A stretch of DNA of 64,000 bases, taken from Deltaproteobacteria bacterium (lineage in GTDB: Bacteria > Desulfobacterota > Binatia > HRBIN30 > JACQVA1). This document shows positions 44,338 to 53,795 of the stretch, one piece after another. Every line of letters starts with the position of its first letter. Position 1 is the first letter of the stretch. The notes beneath the pieces were generated by a model, which was not told the origin of the DNA, made no database searches, and worked only from the letters and a program-made list of their open reading frames with translations. A program made the translations under genes and the position numbers. The DNA lies in contig JACOST010000013.1 of the NCBI GenBank assembly GCA_016178705.1, positions 104,080 through 168,079 of the forward strand, given 5' to 3'.

Positions 44338-45402
44338 CTAGCGTGAACCCGTCTTGCGACTAACGACGCGCGGTTCTCCGCGCACCAAACGCGCGAGGGA
44401 TTTGCTGTACGGCGGACGCGCCACGCCGCGTTCAGTGATGATAGCGGTAACCAACTCGTGCGGCGTCACGTCGAACGCGGGGTTGGCGATGCGGATACCC
44501 GCCGGCGCGATCTGTCGGTCGCCGATGTGCGTAACCTCACGAGCGGCGCGCTCCTCGATCGGGATGTCTTCACCACGTTTGCAGGCCAGATCGATCGACG
44601 AGGTCGGCGCCGCAACATAAAACGGCACGCGATGCCGCGCCGCCAGCACCGCGAGCGTGTACGTCCCGATCTTGTTGGCGACATCGCCGTTGGCCGCGGT
44701 CCGGTCGGTGCCCACCACCACACACTCGATCGCACCGGCCTTCATGAAGTGACCCACCATGCTGTCGGTGATCAGCGTAACCGGGATACCGTCCTTCTTC
44801 AGTTCCCAGGCGGTCAAGCGCGCACCCTGCAGAAATGGACGCGTCTCGGTCGCAAACACATTGATCCGGCGACCCGACTCGACTGCGGCGCGGATCACGC
44901 CAAGCGCGGTACCATATCCAGCGGTGGCCAACGCGCCGGCGTTGCAGTGCGTCAGTACGGTCGCCTTCGCCGGCACCAACTCCGCGCCGTAGGCTCCGAG
45001 CGCCCGATTGGCGGCGATGTCTTCTCGGTGGATTGTGAGCGCTTCCTGACGCAACAGGTCGCGGACGGTGTCGGGGCTGCTGCCGCGAGCGCGCTTGAAT
45101 ACCCGCTGCATGCGTTCGATCGCCCAGAACAGATTGACCGCGGTTGGGCGGGTCGCCGCAAACATCCGGCACCAGCGATCGAACGCGCGCGCCATCTCGC
45201 TCGGTCGCGCGTGCGCCATCCCCAGCGCGATTCCCATCGCCGCCGCCACACCGATGGCCGGCGCGCCGCGCACGACCATATCTTTGATCGCCACCGCAAC
45301 TTCGCGCGCGTCACGATAAACGCGATAGACCTCGCGCGTCGGCAGCAGCCGCTGATCGATCATCACCACTGTGCCGTTGCGCCATTCGACGGTTCGAATC
45401 AC
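44338..45402 (-). CDS. mtnA: S-methyl-5-thioribose-1-phosphate isomerase
   Basis: It isomerises methylthioribose 1-phosphate in the methionine salvage pathway. The GTG at 45402 follows GAGGGG, gives 354 residues and avoids overlap with the kinase gene; a start at 45459 is possible. Marks are [37 protein letters not shown] (catalytic Cys), [18 protein letters not shown] (catalytic Asp) and [13 protein letters not shown]. It is downstream of the histidine kinase gene. Confidence 0.93.
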   Translation of the reverse strand: MIRTVEWRNGTVVMIDQRLLPTREVYRVYRDAREVAVAIKDMVVRGAPAIGVAAAMGIALGMAHARPSEMARAFDRWCRMFAATRPTAVNLFWAIERMQRVFKRARGSSPDTVRDLLRQEALTIHREDIAANRALGAYGAELVPAKATVLTHCNAGALATAGYGTALGVIRAAVESGRRINVFATETRPFLQGARLTAWELKKDGIPVTLITDSMVGHFMKAGAIECVVVGTDRTAANGDVANKIGTYTLAVLAARHRVPFYVAAPTSSIDLACKRGEDIPIEERAAREVTHIGDRQIAPAGIRIANPAFDVTPHELVTAIITERGVARPPYSKSLARLVRGEPRVVSRKTGSR

Positions 45403-45427
45403 TGTCCCCTCACGCGAGGCGATTCCC

Positions 45428-46834
45428 TTACGTTTGCGATGGCGACAGGTCAAGGTCATGTTTCGCAGTCAGCGGTGGATGCAGCGGCGGCCAGACGCGA
45501 AACGTGCTGCCGGCCTCGGGGGCGCTCTCGACGGCGATGCGCCCGCCGAGCATGCTCACCAACAGCTGAACGAGGTAGAGCCCGAACCCCACCCCGCCGC
45601 GCTGCGGCCCGTTGCCGGGTGCGACCTGATGAAACGGATCGAAGATCGCGGCCAGTTGGTCGGGCGCGATGCCGACGCCGGTATCGGTCACGGTGATTTC
45701 GATCCCGCCGTCGCGCGCCGAGGCGACCAGACGAATCTCCCCTTCGCGCGTAAACTTCGCCGCGTTCGACAACAGATTGCGCGCGATCTCGCGCACCTTT
45801 CCTGCATCGCTGTCGAGCACGAGGTGACTCGGAATATCCCACTGGAGATGCACCAGGCGCTCGCGCACGAGATCCGCGGTGGTCTCGCGCAAGGGATCCA
45901 ACGCTTCGTGGACCGCGAACGTCTCGCGGTGCAACGGGAGGCGGCCATCTTCGAGACGCGCGAGATCCAGCACGCCGTCGGCGAGATAGAGGAGTTGGCG
46001 CGCCTCCCGCGCAATACTACGCACCGCGTGACCGGCATCGGAAGGCAGCCCTTGCTCGGCGAGAACGTCGGCGTATCCCATGACGACCGTCAGCGGCGTG
46101 CGCATGTCGTGCGACAGGCCGGTCAGCAGATCGGTGCGCGCACGGCCGGCGGCCTGCAGACGCTGATTGACGTCGCGCAACTGCTGCGCCTGTCCAAAGA
46201 GTTGGCGACGGTTCTGATCGATGTAGTGTGCGCCCAGGGTGGAGAATATCGCGTCCGAAACCAGCGCGATGAAATCGTACGTCGGCACCGGGCCGCTGTG
46301 TGCCCCCGCGAGCAACGCCAGTGAGTGGGCGCCGATCACCCCGACGTTGAGCGCGAGCTGAAACCGTGCCCCCCAGGGCACGAACACCGACGACACCAGC
46401 ATGAACGCGATGTACGTCAGCAGCACGTACAACATGTCGCCGCCGACCACCGCATTGTAGAGCGCGAGGATGACGCAGACGCTCACGTTCGACGCCAGCG
46501 CGATCCACGCCGTCGTCGGATGGCGGCAGACGCGCATGCGGCGCCAACCCGCAATCACGACCGCGAGCTGAACCAGCCACGCCGCAATGAGCCACCAGTG
46601 CCGGGCCGGGTAGTACGTTCCTTCGACAAACGAGCCGATCGCGGCAAAGACAAGGTAGAGCGTGAGCCCAATGCGCCAGCGGCGCGCCGTGAGTTCGCCG
46701 GTTTCTTCCGCGAATGTGGCGGCGGTTCCGCCGCCCTCGGAGCCATGCTGCGGTGCGTCGCGTGACACGGCTCTGGCCCTTAGCACGGGCGCGCCATCGG
46801 CGCGAAGCCGCCCGCCGCAGCGTGAACGCAGCAT
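45428..46834 (-). CDS. membrane sensor histidine kinase
   Basis: The ATG at 46834 follows AAGGA and gives 468 residues. About five membrane helices span residues 50-215 without a large outside domain, so it may sense the membrane itself. Then follow the phosphoacceptor [20 protein letters not shown], the N box [12 protein letters not shown]1 TDTGVGIA and G2 [10 protein letters not shown]. No response regulator is adjacent, so it is an orphan in this window. Its stop is 25 bases before the chosen mtnA start. Confidence 0.9.
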   Translation of the reverse strand: MLRSRCGGRLRADGAPVLRARAVSRDAPQHGSEGGGTAATFAEETGELTARRWRIGLTLYLVFAAIGSFVEGTYYPARHWWLIAAWLVQLAVVIAGWRRMRVCRHPTTAWIALASNVSVCVILALYNAVVGGDMLYVLLTYIAFMLVSSVFVPWGARFQLALNVGVIGAHSLALLAGAHSGPVPTYDFIALVSDAIFSTLGAHYIDQNRRQLFGQAQQLRDVNQRLQAAGRARTDLLTGLSHDMRTPLTVVMGYADVLAEQGLPSDAGHAVRSIAREARQLLYLADGVLDLARLEDGRLPLHRETFAVHEALDPLRETTADLVRERLVHLQWDIPSHLVLDSDAGKVREIARNLLSNAAKFTREGEIRLVASARDGGIEITVTDTGVGIAPDQLAAIFDPFHQVAPGNGPQRGGVGFGLYLVQLLVSMLGGRIAVESAPEAGSTFRVWPPLHPPLTAKHDLDLSPSQT

Positions 46835-46881
46835 GTCAGTCCTTGACAAACTGCGTCATGAAACTCTAAGTTCGGACCCAT

Positions 46882-48243
46882 GTGAGGTGGGATGTGGGGA
46901 TTACAATCGTCCAGAAGAGCGAAGTAGGCGTTCGCAAACCCGATCCAAAGATCGCGCTGGTTTTAGCCGGCGGCGCGATTACCGGGGGGGCGTTTAAGCT
47001 CGGCGGGCTGAAGGCCCTCGACGACTTCCTCGTCAATCGCAAGATCAACGATTTCGACACCTACGTCGGCCTCAGCGCTGGCGCCGTGTTGGCCGCGCCG
47101 CTGGCCGCGGGCATTAGCCCGGCCGAGATGCTCAAGAGCCTTGAGGGTAAGTCCGAAGAGATCTCGCAGTTCCAAGCGCTTGATTTCTACAGCCCCAACT
47201 GGCGCGAGTTCGCCGAGCGCCCGCTGCAGTTCACGCTCGACCTCGCCGCCTACGCGCCGGGCGTCCTACTCGACCTCGGGCGCCACGCGCCCACGCTGTT
47301 CGGCACCTTGCGGCGCGGTCTCGCGGCGTATTTGCGCGAGCCGTCATCGCAACATCTGTGGGACATGGTCGAGCCGATCGTCGAGACCATCGACAAGCGG
47401 CGCAGCTTTCCGTTCGTGCTCGACTACCTGCCGTCGGGCTTCTTCGACAACTCGAGCATTGAGCGATACCTGCGCCGCAACTTCGAACGGGGCGGCATCA
47501 GCAACGACTTCCGCACCCTCTACCAGTCGACCAAGCGCGAGCTGTACATCGGCGCGATGAACCTCGACACGGCCGAGCGCGTGGTGTTCGGCCACGACGA
47601 GGACGCGTCGGTGACGATCTCCGAGGCGGTGCAGGCCTCGACCGCCCTGCCCGGCTTCTACAAGCCGGCGCGGTTGCACGGTGTCGACTATGTCGACGGC
47701 GGTGTGCGGCGCACGGCGAACATCGATGTCGCCATCGAACACGGCGCCGACTTGGTGATCTGCTACAACCCGTTCCGGCCGTTCTCCAACCGCGTCCGGC
47801 GCAAGTACGTAAAGGAGTTGGGCAAGGTCGTGGTCGAAGGTCGTCCGTTGGTCGACACTGGGTTGCTCACGGTGATCAACCAAGTGTTCCGCACGCTGCT
47901 CCACTCGCGCCTGCAGTACGGTCTGCGCCAGTATCAGGATGATCCGCACTTCCACGGCGACATCCTCGTCATCGAGCCGAAGGAATCCGACCAGCACTTC
48001 TTCCAGATGAGCGCGCTCGCCTACTGGCAACGCGCCATAGCCGCGCAGCACGGCTACATCTCGGTGACGCAATCGATCGAGCAGAACTACGAACTGATCA
48101 AGCCGATCCTCGAAGGCTACGGCATCGCGATCACCCGCCGCGCCGCCCGCGCCGGCGTCGACCGGCTGCGCGCCGACAACGAAGACGAAGCCTCCGACGT
48201 GCTGACTCGCGAGATTCCGCGCCGCAACCTCAGCGTGGCGTAG
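46882..48243 (+). CDS. patatin-like phospholipase
   Basis: The 453-residue protein has the patatin hydrolase marks IALVLAGGAITGGAFKLGGLKAL (oxyanion glycines), YVGLSAGAVLAA (G-x-S-x-G nucleophile) and YVDGGVRRTANIDVAI (catalytic Asp). Such enzymes release fatty acids from membrane lipids. The start is uncertain: GTG at 46882 or GTG at 46894, both without a clear ribosome site. The last 36 bases, coding REIPRRNLSVA, recur at 55792-55827. Confidence 0.87.
   Translation: MRWDVGITIVQKSEVGVRKPDPKIALVLAGGAITGGAFKLGGLKALDDFLVNRKINDFDTYVGLSAGAVLAAPLAAGISPAEMLKSLEGKSEEISQFQALDFYSPNWREFAERPLQFTLDLAAYAPGVLLDLGRHAPTLFGTLRRGLAAYLREPSSQHLWDMVEPIVETIDKRRSFPFVLDYLPSGFFDNSSIERYLRRNFERGGISNDFRTLYQSTKRELYIGAMNLDTAERVVFGHDEDASVTISEAVQASTALPGFYKPARLHGVDYVDGGVRRTANIDVAIEHGADLVICYNPFRPFSNRVRRKYVKELGKVVVEGRPLVDTGLLTVINQVFRTLLHSRLQYGLRQYQDDPHFHGDILVIEPKESDQHFFQMSALAYWQRAIAAQHGYISVTQSIEQNYELIKPILEGYGIAITRRAARAGVDRLRADNEDEASDVLTREIPRRNLSVA
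48207..48242. repeat. left copy of the patatin 3'-end direct repeat
   Basis: These 36 bases (start TCGCGAGATTCC, end GTGGCGTA) occur again at 55792-55827 with one mismatch. They cover the last 12 codons of the patatin gene. The two copies bracket 7.5 kb of accessory genes. Confidence 0.85.
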
Positions 48244-48284
48244 AGCGTTCGGTATACAGTGCCGGGAACGGCGAGGAGCACGGG

Positions 48285-48506
48285 ATGACCGACTATGAGT
48301 TCACGGTCGTGATCGAGCGAGACGAGGACGGACGCTTCGTCGCGATCTGCCCGGCCCTGCAGGGTTGCTATACCGAAGGCGAGAGCGCGGAGGAAGCACG
48401 CGGTCTCATCGAGGATGCGATTCGTCTCCACGTTGAAGATCGCTTGGCCTCTGGCGAACCGATCTGTCAGGAAGTTGGGGCGACCAAGGTCCGCGTTGCG
48501 GTATGA
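48285..48506 (+). CDS. hicB: HicB-type antitoxin
   Basis: The 73-residue protein reads [49 protein letters not shown], the partial RNase H fold of HicB antitoxins. It lacks an added DNA-binding domain. A GAGGAG site precedes the ATG. It overlaps hicA by four bases (ATGA). The order antitoxin-toxin is the less common one for this family. Confidence 0.92.
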   Translation: MTDYEFTVVIERDEDGRFVAICPALQGCYTEGESAEEARGLIEDAIRLHVEDRLASGEPICQEVGATKVRVAV

Positions 48507-48724
48507 GTCCGCGGCTGCCGACACGCAGCGCGCAGGACGTTCTGCTTCTCCTCAAACGCAAAGGCTTCGTCGCCGTTCGCCAGAGCGGCAGTCATGTGAT
48601 CCTCCAGCATCCAGACGGCCGCCGCACCACGGTGCCGGTTCACAAGGGTCGCAACCTCGGGCGTGGCCTGCTTCGTCAGATCATGCGCGACGCCGATCTC
48701 ACAGTCGATGATTTGATTGGCTGA
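48503..48724 (+). CDS. hicA: HicA-type toxin (mRNA interferase)
   Basis: The 73 residues include [53 protein letters not shown], the double-stranded-RNA-binding-like fold of HicA with the catalytic histidine in SGSHVIL. HicA toxins cut mRNA during stress. It overlaps hicB by four bases. It is the first module inside the repeat-bounded accessory region. Confidence 0.93.
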   Translation: MSPRLPTRSAQDVLLLLKRKGFVAVRQSGSHVILQHPDGRRTTVPVHKGRNLGRGLLRQIMRDADLTVDDLIG

Positions 48725-48955
48725 AGGCGAGCAGCCGAGCTGCTCTTCTAACAGAGTGTGGAGGACACGAGCCGAATTACCTCGAATTGCCTCCTTCCCG
48801 ACTTGACCCCGAAATTCCCCTGCTGAGGGCAAGCAGAACATCGCGACACGCGACTTCGAGAAACTGTCTCTTGGGCAGCCCAGTCCGTCCTGCTCGCCTT
48901 GATGCTGTGTTCGAACAGCAGATTCCCCTGGACGAAAATAAAGCGGGCAAGTCGC

Positions 48956-48984
48956 TTGACAAACGAGGTAGCATGCGATTTTTA
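48956..48984 (+). promoter_or_regulatory. weak candidate promoter of the lanthipeptide locus
   Basis: A consensus -35 box TTGACA (48956-48961) is followed after 17 bases by TTTTTA, a poor -10 box. It lies 26 bases before the precursor gene, whose AGGAGG ribosome site is at 49000-49005. The rest of 48725-49009 holds no supported gene. Confidence 0.35.
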
Positions 48985-49009
48985 GCCGGCCAACCGACAG
49001 GAGGAAGCC

Positions 49010-49312
49010 ATGCCATCGAAGACCACAACGGTCAGGCTCGCCCACGGAATGATACTGCCGGATGCGAGCACTATTCGTGCGCTAATGAAAGAACTTCGCA
49101 CGCGTGCAGACAAGGATCGGAGTCTGGGGCGTCGGTGGAGGTCTAATCCACGTGCGGTTCTTGCGGAGTTGGGCCTCGCCCGGCCCATTCAGAACCAGAT
49201 TCTCAGCGAAGAAGGTCTGCGGGTGGTACGTCGCTCTGGAGAACTGCAGCTCGAATCGGGGTGCTACAGCTGCTCGGGGTGCTGCTGCACAGGCTGCTCC
49301 TACTCAGGTTGA
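49010..49312 (+). CDS. lanthipeptide-type precursor peptide
   Basis: The 100-residue peptide has a long leader and a short Cys/Ser/Thr/Gly core. The leader includes RRWRSNPRAVLAELGL, recalling leaders of the nitrile-hydratase-like or Nif11-like kind. The core starts near residue 82 and holds Cys at 85, 88, 91, 92, 93 and 96 with Ser/Thr at 83, 87, 89, 94, 97 and 99 (CYSCSGCCCTGCSYSG). That gives up to six thioether bridges. An AGGAGG site lies six bases before the ATG. The synthetase gene begins 34 bases later. No obvious GG cleavage site is seen. Confidence 0.8.
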   Translation: MPSKTTTVRLAHGMILPDASTIRALMKELRTRADKDRSLGRRWRSNPRAVLAELGLARPIQNQILSEEGLRVVRRSGELQLESGCYSCSGCCCTGCSYSG

Positions 49313-49346
49313 TCGCTCGCCAGCGACTCGTTTCTCTTCGGAAGCA

Positions 49347-51980
49347 ATGCCGAGCGGCCTTGAGCACCCGGCACGGGTTGAAGCTCGTCTCGCGGCCCTC
49401 TACGCCGACCGCCTTGCAGCGTTCGTTCGTACCCTCGGCCGTGATTGGGTCGTTCACGAGCGCTCCACGAAGAACCTAACTTGGCTGTACTGCGGGCACA
49501 GCTCCGGCATCCCAACCCACGGCTGGAAGGTGCACGTCTCGCTCGCGATCGCGGAAGCGACAGATGCGTTTTTGAGGATTCTGGAGTATCTCCGAGAGGA
49601 GATGCTGTCGTTCAAATTGCCGAACAGTCTCGGTGGAGTATCAGCTCTCAATAGCGGGCTCGCAGGGCCGACCCAGTTTGGAAAAGTCCTGACCATCTAC
49701 CCATCATCGACAGCTCAGGCTTGCTTGGTGGCCAAGCACCTAGATTCAGTGATTCCCGTTAGAAGGGGTCCTCGAGTGCCATCTGACAGATACCTTCGGG
49801 CAGACGGTGCGATATCGTTAAGATACGGTAGCTTCACGCTTGATCGCGTTTTGGTGGACGCGTTCGGGCGTTTCGAGCCAGCGATCGAAACTCCGTTCGG
49901 GCTCTCACGCGACGAGCGTACAGCCACCGGTCGCCAGTCAGCGTTCGCCGATCCTTTGCCACTGTCGCTCGAACCCCAGCACGATCACTCGGCTCTCGCG
50001 ACAAACGACGCGCTGTTCAGAAAAGATTCGACAGAATACGTTCCGCTGTGTCTGCTACAGCAGACGCCACGCGGCCGTGTGTTTCTTGCCGGAGACATCA
50101 ACTCGGCGCAAACCGTGATCATCAAGACCGCGGAACAGGGTGTCATGAGCGACATTGCCGGTCACGATGCCGCGAGTCGGTTGTTAAACGAATTTAGGGT
50201 GTTGAGGCAACTAAGACAGGCTGGCCTCACAGTGGCGCCCGAACCAATCGTGATGAACGCTGAAGTGCCATGGATGGCCGTGGCCGATGTACAAGGCGAA
50301 ACAGTCGACTCGCTTCCACCCGATCAGCAATTGCTTCGGCTCGCCGATGCGGCGGACAGACTTGCGCGGGTGCACGAAGCCGGTTTTGTGCACCGGGATG
50401 TCAAGCTTGCCAACATCCTGGCGACGCACGACGAAGTCGTCCTCATCGATTGGGAGCTAGCCTCCAGAATCGGCAGCGAGGAGCCAATCATCGGAGGAAC
50501 AAGGGGTCATGTTGCGCCCGAAGTGATCCGGGGGAAGTACGCTGCCGAGCAGGCGACGCCTATGGCAGATGTGTTCGGCGTCGGGGCCTCCGTGGCGCAT
50601 GCGTTACTGAGGTGCAATCCGGCGCTGCTTCCGGCTGGCAGCGGTAGGCTCATTGGTCTCCTGGTTCTAGGCGGGAACAAAGACGCCGCGATCGTCGTAA
50701 GGAGGTGTGTTGCTGCCGATGTAGCACGCCGTCCAACAGCGGCAGACGTGCGCGACAGCATACGGCGTCTTCGAGTTCGCACTGCGGCAATGTTCCTTCA
50801 AACAAAGGTGGTGAAGCGCGGTAGTCGAAGGTGGGCACTCCGAGCGGCGTACGAAGTCGCGAACCTGACGCGGAGGTACCGATCACCCACACCTGGCGGC
50901 ACTGCGTGGCAGAATCGCCATTTTCAAGCAGATTTTCTCTGCGAGAGTATCAATTTGGGCGCGGCTGGGATCATCATCGGTCTGCTAACGATTGCAGAAT
51001 TTACGCGGCGCGACTCGCACGTTGACGATGTCCAACGCGCAGCCGAGTGGCTCGCGAACGCCGCACCGCCCAAAGCTTCATGTGGTCTGTTTACCGGAAA
51101 TGCGGGCGTCGCCCTCGCGCTCGCGTTGGTTGGTACGCGCTTCGGTGAACCGAGGTTCATCGCAGCATCACTAGAACGTTTAGGCGTGGCCGCGGAAGCG
51201 CGAGATGAGCAGGATTTGTTCGCCGGCGCGGCCGGTGTCCTGTGGGCAGGGGCTGCTATTGGGCGGCTCCTGGGAGAGGTAGCGCGTGACATTGTTGCTC
51301 CTCTCGCACGATGGCTGAACGACACTGTGGTTGTTCGTGACGACCTGCTCGTGTGGAGAAACTCAGGTAGGCTCGATTCGGCAAAGGAACCCTTTACCGG
51401 GGCTGCTCATGGGGCAGCAGGAATAGCTCTTGCGCTCCGGGTCTGGAGTAGCGAGAGTCGACAGATAGACGGAACGCTATTGGCCCGTGAAATACTGTTG
51501 CGTCTCTACGAGAAGGCAAGAGTGGAGCCGGGTGACGCGATGCGACGGTCCCTGGACGTTCCCGTGCTGCCGACGCCGTCGAACGAATGGTGTCATGGAA
51601 GCATGGGATATGTTTGGTGCGCCCTGCAGGCATTCCCGAATGATCCGGCCTTTGAGCCGGCGATCGACTGGGCAGCATCGCGTCTCTACGCGGCACCACG
51701 TGTTAGCAACGTCACATTCTGCCATGGCCTAGCAGGGCAGCTTGAGGTGTGGCGAATGTTGACTCGGAACGCCCGGTGGGACCGAATCGCGCAGCACCGT
51801 AGCAGCGAAATTGCCGCCTGCTTGAGATTGCTGACAGAGAGAAGCAGCGGCCTTACGACATGGTGTGCAGAAGATCCGAACGTATTCACGCCTGACCTGT
51901 GGGTTGGCTTTCTAGGCCCCGCAACCGCAGTCGCGAGACATTTCATGGGTGAGTCATTGCCACTGATGTCGCTTGATTGA
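49347..51980 (+). CDS. class III/IV lanthipeptide synthetase (LanKC/LanL type)
   Basis: The ATG at 49347 gives 877 residues in three domains. Residues 1-190 are the phosphothreonine lyase-like part (PTHGWKVHVS, SFKLP, FGKVLTIYP, GPRVPSDRYLRADGAISLRYGSF). Residues 230-480 are a Ser/Thr kinase with HRDVKLAN at 349-356 and IDWE at 367-370. Residues 525-877 are the LanC-like cyclase with GAAHGAAG (H688), C749 in NEWCHG and C792-H793 in TFCHG, the zinc ligands. Zinc ligands are typical of class IV (LanL) and missing in class III (LanKC), while the short IDWE motif recalls class III. It would dehydrate and cyclise the upstream peptide. Base composition is less GC rich than the flanks. Confidence 0.88.
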   Translation: MPSGLEHPARVEARLAALYADRLAAFVRTLGRDWVVHERSTKNLTWLYCGHSSGIPTHGWKVHVSLAIAEATDAFLRILEYLREEMLSFKLPNSLGGVSALNSGLAGPTQFGKVLTIYPSSTAQACLVAKHLDSVIPVRRGPRVPSDRYLRADGAISLRYGSFTLDRVLVDAFGRFEPAIETPFGLSRDERTATGRQSAFADPLPLSLEPQHDHSALATNDALFRKDSTEYVPLCLLQQTPRGRVFLAGDINSAQTVIIKTAEQGVMSDIAGHDAASRLLNEFRVLRQLRQAGLTVAPEPIVMNAEVPWMAVADVQGETVDSLPPDQQLLRLADAADRLARVHEAGFVHRDVKLANILATHDEVVLIDWELASRIGSEEPIIGGTRGHVAPEVIRGKYAAEQATPMADVFGVGASVAHALLRCNPALLPAGSGRLIGLLVLGGNKDAAIVVRRCVAADVARRPTAADVRDSIRRLRVRTAAMFLQTKVVKRGSRRWALRAAYEVANLTRRYRSPTPGGTAWQNRHFQADFLCESINLGAAGIIIGLLTIAEFTRRDSHVDDVQRAAEWLANAAPPKASCGLFTGNAGVALALALVGTRFGEPRFIAASLERLGVAAEARDEQDLFAGAAGVLWAGAAIGRLLGEVARDIVAPLARWLNDTVVVRDDLLVWRNSGRLDSAKEPFTGAAHGAAGIALALRVWSSESRQIDGTLLAREILLRLYEKARVEPGDAMRRSLDVPVLPTPSNEWCHGSMGYVWCALQAFPNDPAFEPAIDWAASRLYAAPRVSNVTFCHGLAGQLEVWRMLTRNARWDRIAQHRSSEIAACLRLLTERSSGLTTWCAEDPNVFTPDLWVGFLGPATAVARHFMGESLPLMSLD

Positions 51981-52003
51981 ACGATTGGGTGCTGGGAGAG
52001 ATC

Positions 52004-52770
52004 GTGCGTATCACTCTTGATCGTTTACCACGAAGTGCCGTCATCTGTGCAATTGGGGTGTGGGACCCGGTCCTCGAATGTAATCGCAAACTGTTCCGCC
52101 AACTTGCTAAGACATCGCGTAGCGAGCACTATACTAGCGTCATCGTGACGTTAGATCCTCCGCCAGCAATGTTCAACCATGGCCGAAAAGAGTGGGCGAC
52201 ATTTGATAATCTAGCGGCGCGGCTCTCATTTCAGCGCAACGAGGGCATCGACACGACAATCGTTGCGCGAATAAGTCACCGCGAAACCAAGCTCGGCGCG
52301 AGGTGGTTTTTCGATGTACTCTCCAACTACGTCGATATCGCCCAGATCTGGCTCGGTGCGCGGCAATCCCTAGGTCCAGATCACGAGGGATCTTCGGCTG
52401 CTATTCTTGAGTACGCATCGCGACGCAAGATACGCGTGGTGCGGCTGCCGAATCGGTTCACTCGCAACGTATCCGGGCGCGGAAGGGAATGGCTTCGTAT
52501 CGGGAGCGTCTGTCGTGCGAGAAAAATGTCGGGCGTGAACCTTTGTGGCGAAAGCCCCCCCATTCTAAACGAGTGAGCGTCGCCTGGTTGCCAGGAAACT
52601 ATACCGCGAGAATCATAGAGGATCCGTCGCAAGTCGATGGCGATACTGTGGAGTTGCAACTTTTGCAATCCGGTTCTGGGCTCCCAGCGTTCACGTGGCC
52701 CGAAGCGGCGTCGAAGTGGCTGCGCTTCATCGCTGGGCCGCTCGACCAGCGAGGGAGAGGTGATCTCTGA
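52004..52770 (+). pseudogene. FAD-synthetase (RibF)-like protein in the lanthipeptide locus, one frameshift
   Basis: Two frames join at a run of seven C (52554-52560). The first starts at GTG 52004 (or TTG 51977, which overlaps the synthetase stop) and reads ICAIGVWDPVLECNRKLF, VIVTLDPPPAMF and AQIWLGARQSLGPDHEGS, which follow the RibF N-domain pattern GNFDGVHLGH...VVTFDPHP...LVVGEDFRFG. The nucleotide-binding H-x-G-H is lost (LECN). With one added C the second frame continues as VSVAWLPGNYTARIIEDP to the stop at 52770, about 255 residues. No riboflavin kinase domain is seen. It may bind a nucleotide or flavin for the pathway, or be decayed. Confidence 0.62.
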
Positions 52771-53244
52771 ACAACGGTTGAAGCCGCCGTGCGGACTCTA
52801 CCAACCGCGTCAAGCGCAAACTTGGGGTGCGTCTGGAAGTGGGCGTTCGCTTGAACCGCTTCGCCGGGGAACGATGCGGAGCGCCGCGTCGCTACAGTCA
52901 GAACGTGGGTGTGGGGTTCCCACGCCGCACGCCGGACCGTAAGCTCGTCCAAGGCCAACGGCTTGGACGAGCCCGCACGACACGATCGATCATCACCTTC
53001 TGCAGGCTGCCGGAGAGAATCCCAGTGGCCGGATTATCAGGTAGCCAGGACACGCTGCGCCGGCTCAGCGTGTCTGCGCCCCCTGGCGTTCGACTTCCCG
53101 CAGCACCGCAGCGATCAGCGGCGCCTGCAGCACGGCTTCCAGGCTCCGGCCTTTCGCATCGGGCGCACTGCCCAATCAGCACACGCGCTAAACGGAAGAT
53201 GGGCGCCGTGGTCAATCGGGTCGGCGGCGTACTCGCCTGTTCCC
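52771..53244. other. 474-base stretch with no supported gene
   Basis: Open frames here have shadow-like composition. On the minus strand, near 52930-53000, MIDRVVRARPSRWPWTSL recalls the end of REP-associated transposases, and near 53060-53150 AVLQAPLIAAVLREVE could be another gene tail, but both are broken by stops. I treat it as decayed sequence. Confidence 0.45.
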
Positions 53245-53575
53245 TCAGACTCCCACCAACGATCGCAGCTTGGCGCGGGCCTGATCCATCGAGCGGGCCG
53301 AAAGCCGACCCAGCCGGCGGCGGACGGCGGCGACGTGAATGGTCGCAAGCTTGTGCAACCTGAGAACCGACGTCACCTTCAGTCCGGTCTGCCCGTGCTC
53401 GTCGAGTTGCGGATCAAGGACCAGATCGGTTGGGGCGGAGTGACGGACGAGATGTAGGCAACGAGGATCTCGTTGGTCGACGCGGTCTGTGGTGTGAGCA
53501 GCAGAACCGGGCGCTGCTTCATCCCCGGGGCGTCGCCGAACGGAAAGCCGCTAGATGAATCTCACCGGGCTGCAT
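53245..53575 (-). pseudogene. MazF/PemK-type toxin with two frameshifts
   Basis: Three frame pieces make one MazF/PemK toxin: MQPGEIHLAAF (ATG at 53575), then FGDAPGMKQRPVLLLTPQTASTNEILVAYISSVTPP, then TDLVLDPQLDEHGQTGLKVTSVLRLHKLATI and a tail SMDQARAKLRSLVGV. Each break can be fixed by adding one C in a short C run. The family cuts single-stranded mRNA. The start overlaps the upstream antitoxin gene by 14 bases. Without correct reading the toxin is inactive. Confidence 0.75.
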
Positions 53576-53795
53576 CCTCCGGTTCCCCGTCGTTGACCGT
53601 GTAGATGTCCTCGCGGACATCGCCGAGCTCGGCCGCCCACTGTCGCGCAACGCCGCGTTCCCACGCTTCCCCGGCTTCATCTTCCTCGGGGACCAGAATG
53701 ATGACCCGTACCCGCCCCGGCCGCAGATCCGGCGGCACGATTCCCTGTAGACGGTGCTGGTCATCGATCTCCGCGCTTACTTCGAGGGCCTTCAT
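53562..53795 (-). CDS. antitoxin partner of the MazF-type toxin
   Basis: The 77-residue protein reads ALEVSAEIDDQHRLQGIVPPDLRPGRVRVIILVPEEDEAGEAWERGVARQWAAEL, a common type of small antitoxin encoded before MazF/PemK. The N-terminal strand-rich half and acidic C-terminal half fit a DNA-binding part and a toxin-binding tail. It overlaps the toxin start by 14 bases and its own start lies inside the end of the P-loop kinase gene. A GAGGTCGAG site precedes the ATG. Confidence 0.72.
   Translation of the reverse strand: MKALEVSAEIDDQHRLQGIVPPDLRPGRVRVIILVPEEDEAGEAWERGVARQWAAELGDVREDIYTVNDGEPEDAAR

Noticed and set aside
49104..49346. Upstream extension of the lanthipeptide synthetase frame
   Set aside because: It overlaps the precursor gene in another frame and has low-complexity shadow composition; the ATG at 49347 fits the family.
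52930..53000. Possible transposase remnant (RPSRWPWTSL)
   Set aside because: The match to REP-associated transposase ends is a few residues only and the frame is broken.
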